Below are positions 1-5,004 of a stretch of 6,570 bases of DNA, piece by piece. The notes beneath the pieces were generated by a model. It was given only the letters and a program-made list of their open reading frames with translations, did not search any database and was not told the origin of the DNA. A program made the position numbers and the translations under genes. Position 1 is the first letter of the stretch. Each line of letters begins with the position of its first letter. Location: assembly GCA_945863785.1 (NCBI GenBank), contig CAMBAQ010000105.1:1-6570 (forward strand). Reading direction: 5' to 3'. The stretch is from Chthoniobacter flavus (GTDB lineage: Bacteria > Verrucomicrobiota > Verrucomicrobiia > Chthoniobacterales > Terrimicrobiaceae).

Positions 1-1643
1 ACTTGGAGAGTTGTTTCGCCGAGATCTTGGGGATTCCATTCGGCTTGCGAGAACTTGTAGTTGATGCCGGTAAAGTTCGCGAAAAGCGTGCCTGGGAAGC
101 TCGCCGGATGGTTCATTCGGGCGATACCAGCCTTCACTTCACCCGTCGCATTGTCTTTGAATTCCAATGTGGAAATGAAGTTGGCGGGCGTCTCCGTTCC
201 CTCGTAGCGGGGCACCTGGAAATCGACTAGCTTCAGGCTGAATGGGATCGGGCGAAGTTCCAGACCATAGCCGATCCGAACCACATTGCGTCCATCCGTG
301 AGAGCTGTGATATCGCCGCTCGGCACCCATCGCTGAGGTGCATCCGCGATGGCCGGTGAGACAAGTCGGGCGCGGAATCCGGGTATACCATTCTCACCTG
401 CAGGCAGCGCCGGCCCCGGCTTCACCTCGGTGACGATCGCCGACTTCGGGTAGGCCGCCACGACCTCCGCTTGCCAATCCGCCCAGCCAAGAGAAAAAGT
501 CTCGCCCACCTTGGCCTTGCCGCTCGCCTGCGTCGCCCCGCCGCGCTGGAGTTGATAGCGAATCCCATCAGCATCGGCGACGACAACCAAAGAAGGCTTG
601 GAATCGCCCGCTGACGCTTGAATGCGGACAAGCGCAGCCGGGTTGTTGGGAAGATCGGATTTGGTTGCGGGGCGTCCCTCTCGCATTTCAAAATCGGGCC
701 AGTAGTCCTCGATCGTGATAGTAACCCCTTCAGCTTCGAGCGGGGATTTCATCAGGTCGGCACGGAGATACGTGGCGCTAGTGTCATTCGGGGAAAGGAC
801 GGTCACTTTTTTGCCATCTTCGCTCAGGAGAACCCTCACTCCGGTCGAGGGCCCATTATCCTGCACAACCGGAGCGAAGCGGCCAAAAACCATCTGCGTT
901 TCGGCATCCTTCATGGGTGAAGGTGGAGGCAATTCGGTTTGGAGTGCAATTTTTGCCAAGCCAAAAAAATCCTTTTCCGTGGTCTTAGCCACCTCCAGCA
1001 CAAGTGGCATGCTGACTGTCTGGCCCATACGCGGACTTATGAAGCGAAGCATCACGCCGGTTGTGCCCGACTCCGAAGGCATCAGTTTTTCCTCCTTTAA
1101 GAGGTTCTCGCTCACCGCATCGGCGACAATTTTCAGATCCGAGGCGGGAACATCGAACGTGCGAGGGCGCTTCTCCGAGGGGCGGGCGGAAGTAGCATCG
1201 AATGGCATCACGTAGAGAGCCGTATCATTCGGACTCTCGACTTGGATGATACTGCGATTGATGGTGATTTTACGAACGGGCGGCTTGTCCTTGTGGAGAG
1301 TGACATTCCCCTCGAATCCGGTTTGAAGTCCCACGATCGCTCCGAAGAGGAGAGTGATGATGCCGTAGTGGGTGACGATGAAACCCGTGTGCTTTTTTTC
1401 CCATGGCCAGCGGGTGATCGTGACCGCAAAGAGGTTGGTGCAAAGAACGCCTAGCCATATCAAAAACCAAGGCGCCTTGTAGATGTAAACCTGAGCGACT
1501 TTGGTGCTGAACTCGGACTCCGCGACCGTCGCCACCGCACAGGCGATCGCGATAGTGGCCAGAAGGATAAGGGCCAACTGGAGAGACCCCAGCAAGTGAA
1601 TCAATCGCCAAAATGGAGAGCTTTTTTGGCGCGCCTCGACCAT
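1..1643 (-). CDS. resB: ResB-like cytochrome c biogenesis protein (C-terminus beyond left edge)
   Basis: This is the CcsB/ResB half of the System II machinery, which moves haem across the inner membrane and, with CcsA/ResC, attaches it to apocytochromes c. At least 547 residues are visible, with no stop codon before the left edge. The N-terminus has three membrane segments: about residues 13-37 (LIHLLGSLQLALILLATIAI), about 57-76 (APWFLIWLGVLCTNLF) and about 86-106 (GFIVTHYGIITLLFGAIVG). H92 in the THYG motif lies where CcsB proteins carry a transmembrane haem-ligand histidine. A soluble domain of more than 400 residues follows. Near the edge comes the family-like stretch MNHPASFPGTLF (about 510-521), the counterpart of the N-x-P-x-x-x-x-G-x-x-F motif that precedes the last membrane helix, which must lie outside the window. 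I chose the ATG at 1641-1643 because GAGAGGA sits six bases upstream. An in-frame ATG at 1692-1694 would add 17 residues (MRRGWRAVFLTALERKR) but has no ribosome binding site; an in-frame TAG lies just above it. A ccsA/resC gene, or a fusion to it, is expected to the left but cannot be seen. Confidence 0.85.
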   Translation of the reverse strand, partial: MVEARQKSSPFWRLIHLLGSLQLALILLATIAIACAVATVAESEFSTKVAQVYIYKAPWFLIWLGVLCTNLFAVTITRWPWEKKHTGFIVTHYGIITLLFGAIVGLQTGFEGNVTLHKDKPPVRKITINRSIIQVESPNDTALYVMPFDATSARPSEKRPRTFDVPASDLKIVADAVSENLLKEEKLMPSESGTTGVMLRFISPRMGQTVSMPLVLEVAKTTEKDFFGLAKIALQTELPPPSPMKDAETQMVFGRFAPVVQDNGPSTGVRVLLSEDGKKVTVLSPNDTSATYLRADLMKSPLEAEGVTITIEDYWPDFEMREGRPATKSDLPNNPAALVRIQASAGDSKPSLVVVADADGIRYQLQRGGATQASGKAKVGETFSLGWADWQAEVVAAYPKSAIVTEVKPGPALPAGENGIPGFRARLVSPAIADAPQRWVPSGDITALTDGRNVVRIGYGLELRPIPFSLKLVDFQVPRYEGTETPANFISTLEFKDNATGEVKAGIARMNHPASFPGTLFANFTGINYKFSQAEWNPQDLGETTLQ

Positions 1644-1796
1644 CCGCTTCCTCTCAAGCGCCGTCAAGAAAACCGCCCTCCAGCCACGGCGCATCCACTA
1701 AAAATAAAATGAGGAAAATTCGAATCCGTCGACATGTTCCCGACAAACTACCCGTCCCTCAAAAAGTTTCAAGCCGCACGCACCAAAGCGCTGTCT

Positions 1797-1826
1797 ATCC
1801 CGCACAGCAAAATTGCTGCGCGGGAT
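1797..1826 (-). terminator. Strong hairpin after the hydrolase gene, possible terminator
   Basis: A 30-base inverted repeat lies 15 bases past the hydrolase stop codon. Seven base pairs (ATCCCGC with GCGGGAT) are followed by one A/C mismatch, then CAGCA pairing with TGCTG around a small A/T-rich loop. The position fits a transcription end or a 3' RNA-stabilising structure for the hydrolase transcript. There is no T-run after the stem on either strand, so it is not a classical intrinsic terminator. It could also be a protein-binding palindrome upstream of resB. Confidence 0.5.
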
Positions 1827-1841
1827 GATGAAACCTCGTTT

Positions 1842-3947
1842 CTAGGGAGCGTTTTGAATACTGAAGATCGCTGGCGCATCGTTGCTCCACGATATGTTGC
1901 CGCCTTCAAAGCCTGGATTGCTCACCCGATTGGTTCCACCGGCGGTGCCGACAAAGACCTCATCCAGATACATTGTACCCGCGGTGTTGCTGTAAGCCGT
2001 GTCAAAGCTCAGGTAAATGCGCGACTTACTACCAACTTTGAAGACAGGCGTCGTGACCTTAGTCCACTTCGATCCTGCTGTAACCTTGGCTGACGCCAAT
2101 TTTTGAGTCCACTTGGCATCACCCCAGACTTGTAGCTCCAAGGATCCAGCACCCTTGACCCAAACGCTGGCCGTGTATTTTGAACCCGCTGTAACAGGAA
2201 CCGTTTGATAAAAATCCTGATAAGTTGCCTGAGTCGGAATGCTGGCTACCGCAGCCCAATTTCCACTAAACACATTGCCACCCGATATTGGTATTGGTGT
2301 TGGTGTTGGTGTTGGTGTTGGTGTTGGTGTTGGTGTTGGTGTTGGCGTTGGTGTTGGCGTTGGCGTTGGTGTTGGTGTTGGTGTTGGTGTTGGCGTTGGC
2401 GTTGGCGTTGGCCCCGAAGCCTGGAGTGTATCCCTCAACTTGCTCACAACCTGCTGCAGGGCGGTATCGCTTTTGAAATCGGTGATATAGGTCCACCAGA
2501 AGACACCGCCGATACTTCCAGGATAAGCCAAGGCGGCGTTGTAGTATTGGGCTGCAACAGCCCGCTTCGCTGCGGTGGTATCCGTCTGATTGTAGGCCCA
2601 CCAGAATTGTTGTCCGGGAATCCAGTAACCCAATTCCCCAAGGCCGATTTTCTGCGTCGGGAATTCCGCACGCATGGTTTTCATCACCTGGTCAAAAACA
2701 ACCCCCATGGGTGCCTGCTCCTGATATTGGGAAAAGGTCACCACATCGATATTGGCGCGCGTGGCGGCTGGCAGGTTGGTATTGATCCAAGTGAACATCG
2801 AGTTAGCAAGCGAATCGGTGTTGATTTGCCAAAAGAGCGTCAGAACCGTGAACTTGCCGGGTGCCCGCGCTTTGACCTCGGCGGCGGCATCGGCGATTTT
2901 GACGCCGATTTCACTGCTCAACCAAGATCCATTGACCTCATTCCCGACTTCCCACGCATCAATTTGAGGAAAGGCGGTAATGAAATCGATGAAACGCTGT
3001 TTGTATTGAGCCCGGGTGTAGCCCTTGTCGTAGGTGGAGTCCACCGGTTGACCAAGCACCTTCAGTCCTTTGGTTTTAGCGTAATTAACCAGGTTGGTAT
3101 AGGTCGATGGGCCTTGGCCTGCATCAAACACCACGCGAATCCATCCGTAGGGAGCGGCTAGACTGGCGGCCAGATCGAGATTCGCTTGGTAATTCGAAAC
3201 AGTATCAACCGTAAAGCCGAGCCATGGGGGAAGCGTCGCCTTGTTTTTGGCGGCGAAAACCGGACCATACTCCGCCAGAAGCACATCATAGGCGACGGCG
3301 AGGTTATCCAATGCGAGTTGACCGGCTTTTCCCTTAGCTGATTCAGGACTGTAGGCATCCACACTAGCAAGCTGAGTGGAAGCGGCCTGATAGGTTGTAT
3401 TGAATTTGGCTGAGGCCACGTACTCGGGTCGAGCCGCCAGAGCAGCATCGAGTTTCTTTTTGGTGTCTCGTGCCGCTTGGTAGGTGAAGTTATACGTTCC
3501 ACCCGCCGAGAATCCCACGCCACCATTATCCAGTATGACGAGGCTGAATCCATTCGGTAGCGTAGGCCAATTGAATGCCAGAGATACAGCCTGAGACGGG
3601 ATATTGAATGCTAGGTTCGATCCCGAGGTGTAGAGCGGCCCGCTACTGATCGCCCTCATATTTGTGGGATTCAGCAGAAAGTCACTATTGTACCCAGCTC
3701 CGTTGTTATTGGAGAGCAATCTCACTTGAGATGGGGTGAGGGCGGTTCCGTTTCGATCAAAGAAAAGCAGTGTTACAGTTCCCCCAGCCTGTGCGATTCC
3801 TGTCGTCACGATGACTCCCCAAATCAGCAAAGCCAAAGCTCCGACGACTAATGCTGGAAGAAGAAAGACCGTCAACCACGGCCGCGCCACCGCCACCTGA
3901 TCCTCTTCATTTTCCGTGCCCATATCCGAGTTGTTATTGTTTTCCAT
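1842..3947 (-). CDS. Membrane-anchored clan GH-A glycoside hydrolase with Pro-Thr linker and CBM-like C-terminus
   Basis: The 701-residue product looks like an envelope-bound polysaccharide hydrolase. Residues 1-22 are acidic and Asn-rich; about 24-50 form one membrane helix (LTVFLLPALVVGALALLIW), with no lipobox and no clear cleavage site, so a type II anchor with the rest outside the cytoplasm is likely. Residues about 56-150 look like a beta-rich domain and about 152-231 a helical Ala-rich connector. The TIM-barrel domain starts near PPWLGFTVD (about 236). E337 in WEVGNEVNGSW fits the acid/base, placed at the end of strand 4 after Asn; E438 in KIGLGELGYW fits the nucleophile, 101 residues later, as in clan GH-A. 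GVFWWTYITDF fits strand 8. A linker of 19 Pro-Thr pairs (513-550) plus PIPIS leads to a beta-sandwich module resembling CBM4/9 (about 556-672) and a final 29 residues starting NRVSNPGFEGG. The start is well fixed, since an in-frame TAA lies three codons upstream, although no Shine-Dalgarno is visible. I cannot assign the GH family or the substrate; GH53, GH39 and GH5-like relatives are all possible. Confidence 0.8.
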   Translation of the reverse strand: MENNNNSDMGTENEEDQVAVARPWLTVFLLPALVVGALALLIWGVIVTTGIAQAGGTVTLLFFDRNGTALTPSQVRLLSNNNGAGYNSDFLLNPTNMRAISSGPLYTSGSNLAFNIPSQAVSLAFNWPTLPNGFSLVILDNGGVGFSAGGTYNFTYQAARDTKKKLDAALAARPEYVASAKFNTTYQAASTQLASVDAYSPESAKGKAGQLALDNLAVAYDVLLAEYGPVFAAKNKATLPPWLGFTVDTVSNYQANLDLAASLAAPYGWIRVVFDAGQGPSTYTNLVNYAKTKGLKVLGQPVDSTYDKGYTRAQYKQRFIDFITAFPQIDAWEVGNEVNGSWLSSEIGVKIADAAAEVKARAPGKFTVLTLFWQINTDSLANSMFTWINTNLPAATRANIDVVTFSQYQEQAPMGVVFDQVMKTMRAEFPTQKIGLGELGYWIPGQQFWWAYNQTDTTAAKRAVAAQYYNAALAYPGSIGGVFWWTYITDFKSDTALQQVVSKLRDTLQASGPTPTPTPTPTPTPTPTPTPTPTPTPTPTPTPTPTPTPTPIPISGGNVFSGNWAAVASIPTQATYQDFYQTVPVTAGSKYTASVWVKGAGSLELQVWGDAKWTQKLASAKVTAGSKWTKVTTPVFKVGSKSRIYLSFDTAYSNTAGTMYLDEVFVGTAGGTNRVSNPGFEGGNISWSNDAPAIFSIQNAP
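2289..2411 (-). repeat. Hexanucleotide repeat encoding the Pro-Thr linker
   Basis: This is a tandem array of the 6-base unit GGTGTT on the plus strand, with GGCGTT variants, read on the minus strand as CCA-ACA or CCA-ACG. Bases 2298-2411 give exactly 19 Pro-Thr pairs; 2289-2297 continue it as degenerate Pro-Ile-Pro. Proline is CCA throughout, while threonine alternates between ACA and ACG, with ACG concentrated at the end next to the catalytic domain. Because the unit equals two codons, gain or loss of units changes linker length without shifting the frame. The linker lies between the catalytic and binding modules and is a likely flexible, possibly glycosylated, spacer. Confidence 0.95.
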
Positions 3948-4080
3948 GGAGCAAACTTAGTTAGGGATTCGGGCCGCATCCATTGGGGGGATAACCCCAA
4001 ATTTTTCCTCATTACCGAAATCACCTACTTTCAAGGCCGAGCCATTGCGGAGCTGGTGAATCCAAAGTTCGTTACCGATT
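3948..4080. promoter_or_regulatory. Divergent intergenic region between hydrolase and carboxypeptidase genes
   Basis: These 133 bases separate two divergent start codons, so promoters for one or both genes should lie here. I cannot find a convincing sigma-70 pair for either direction. Neither start has a clear Shine-Dalgarno: the plus-strand gene is preceded by TTCGTTACCGATT and the minus-strand gene by AAGTTTGCTCC. In-frame stops at 3957-3959 (minus) and 4057-4059 (plus) confirm that both reading frames begin at the chosen ATGs. A small hairpin with a T-run lies inside the region and is listed separately. Confidence 0.5.
3983..4006 (+). terminator. TTGGGG/CCCCAA hairpin followed by five T residues
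   Basis: TTGGGG (3983-3988) and CCCCAA (3995-4000) form a 6-bp stem around the loop GGATAA, followed by ATTTTT on the plus strand. In shape this is a small intrinsic terminator for plus-strand transcripts, yet no plus-strand gene precedes it: the hydrolase is read the other way. It could stop antisense or leader transcription heading toward the carboxypeptidase gene, or act as a structured leader or operator for the divergent pair. The stem is short, so chance is possible. Confidence 0.3.
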
Positions 4081-4995
4081 ATGAAAACCACTATTTCACG
4101 ACGGTCGGCTTTGATTGCTGCCGTTTTTGCAGGGATTGCCGGGTGTTCACTGGAACAACCAGACTCACGAGTCGAACCGGGATTCCGACCAGCGGCACAC
4201 GTGGCCCGACCGATGACATCGGGGGATCTCAGATCGGAAGCCCCCGAGATTCGCGCCGGTAGCGCAATCATCATCGACGCCGTTACAGGCAAGACGCTCT
4301 ACGAAAAAAACGCGGACAAAAAAATGCCCGTCGCCAGCACTCAAAAACTCCTGACCGCCATCGAGGTGATCGAGGAAGGCGGACTGGATCGGTCCGCAAC
4401 GGTATCTGTATGGGACGAAATGCAGCCACCTACCAAACTCTATCTCCGCACGGGAGATCACTACCGAAAAAGGGACCTCCTCGCAGCCATGCTGGTCTCC
4501 AGCGCGAACGATGCTGCAAGCGTCTTGGCAGGATCAGGCCGCGGATCGTATGGGGACTTTATTTCCAGCATGAATCAAAAAGCGCGCGATCTCGGTGCTA
4601 AAAACTCTCTTTTCCTTAATCCCCATGGGTTGGATTTTGATGGTCAATACTCGACAGCCAGAGACACCGCGATCATCGCTTACCACGCCTACCGCGACCC
4701 CCTCATTAGATACTATGCCTCCCTACGGGATGTGCCATTCAACCACAACGATGGGCGTACCGATTTATTACAAAACACAAACATGCTCCTCTACCATTGG
4801 CCCGCTTACTTCAATGGTCTCAAGAGTGGCTATACCGATCGCGGAGGCAAATGCCTTGTTGCCACGTCGAAATACAAAGGCACAGAAACCATCATCGTCA
4901 TGCTCGCCAGCACCCCCGAGGAGATCTTCCGCGATGCCGATCGACTCATAAAATGGAGGTTTAAACACCTCAACAGCGCTGCATCTAGAAACTAA
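4081..4995 (+). CDS. Serine-type D-alanyl-D-alanine carboxypeptidase lipoprotein (DacA/PBP5-like, peptidase S11)
   Basis: This 304-residue enzyme should remove the terminal D-Ala from peptidoglycan pentapeptides in the periplasm, limiting cross-linking. All three penicillin-binding motifs are present and in order: S86-T-Q-K89 with the nucleophilic serine, S141-A-N143, and K248-S-G250. The S11-type stretch NPHGLD (180-185) is also visible. The N-terminus MKTTISRRSALIAAVFAGIAGC is a lipoprotein signal with lipobox I-A-G-C22; Ser at +2 favours the outer membrane in the usual rule. The S-R-R-S-A-L stretch also resembles a twin-arginine motif. Residues 23-57 look like a flexible tether. The protein ends about 50 residues after KSG, so the C-terminal beta domain of E. 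coli PBP5 and its amphipathic membrane helix are absent; the lipid anchor would replace them. The start is fixed by an in-frame TGA at 4057-4059. It converges on the TPR gene with a 9-base gap. Substrate range (carboxypeptidase or endopeptidase) cannot be told from sequence. Confidence 0.92.
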   Translation: MKTTISRRSALIAAVFAGIAGCSLEQPDSRVEPGFRPAAHVARPMTSGDLRSEAPEIRAGSAIIIDAVTGKTLYEKNADKKMPVASTQKLLTAIEVIEEGGLDRSATVSVWDEMQPPTKLYLRTGDHYRKRDLLAAMLVSSANDAASVLAGSGRGSYGDFISSMNQKARDLGAKNSLFLNPHGLDFDGQYSTARDTAIIAYHAYRDPLIRYYASLRDVPFNHNDGRTDLLQNTNMLLYHWPAYFNGLKSGYTDRGGKCLVATSKYKGTETIIVMLASTPEEIFRDADRLIKWRFKHLNSAASRN

Positions 4996-5004
4996 AGAGT
5001 AAGC

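Noticed and set aside
715..1215. A 166-residue plus-strand frame
   Set aside because: It is antisense to resB, whose own frame runs without interruption through the region and has clear membrane and family motifs.
1692..1694. Upstream ATG as the start of resB
   Set aside because: It has no Shine-Dalgarno, only two codons separate it from an in-frame stop, and the added 17 residues lie before the usual family start. The ATG at 1641-1643 has GAGAGGA at a good distance. It cannot be fully excluded.
1745..1772. Possible minus-strand promoter for resB: TTGAAA, 16 bases, TAGTTT
   Set aside because: The -35 box is fair but the -10 box matches only three of six consensus bases; in an A/T-rich gap this is expected by chance.
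2289..2411. CRISPR array or variable-number non-coding repeat
   Set aside because: The units are six bases, directly adjacent and without spacers, and the tract is in frame inside a coding region.
2205..3161. A 318-residue plus-strand frame across the repeat, with Trp-Cys and Gly-Val repeats in the plus frames
   Set aside because: It is antisense to the hydrolase gene. The low-complexity Trp-Cys, Gly-Val, Leu-Val and Asn-Thr stretches are the GGTGTT tract read in other frames, which contains no stop codon in any frame.
4029..4034. TTGAAA on the minus strand as a -35 box for the hydrolase gene
   Set aside because: No acceptable -10 box occurs at 15-18 bases downstream; the sequence there is GAGGAA or TGAGGA.
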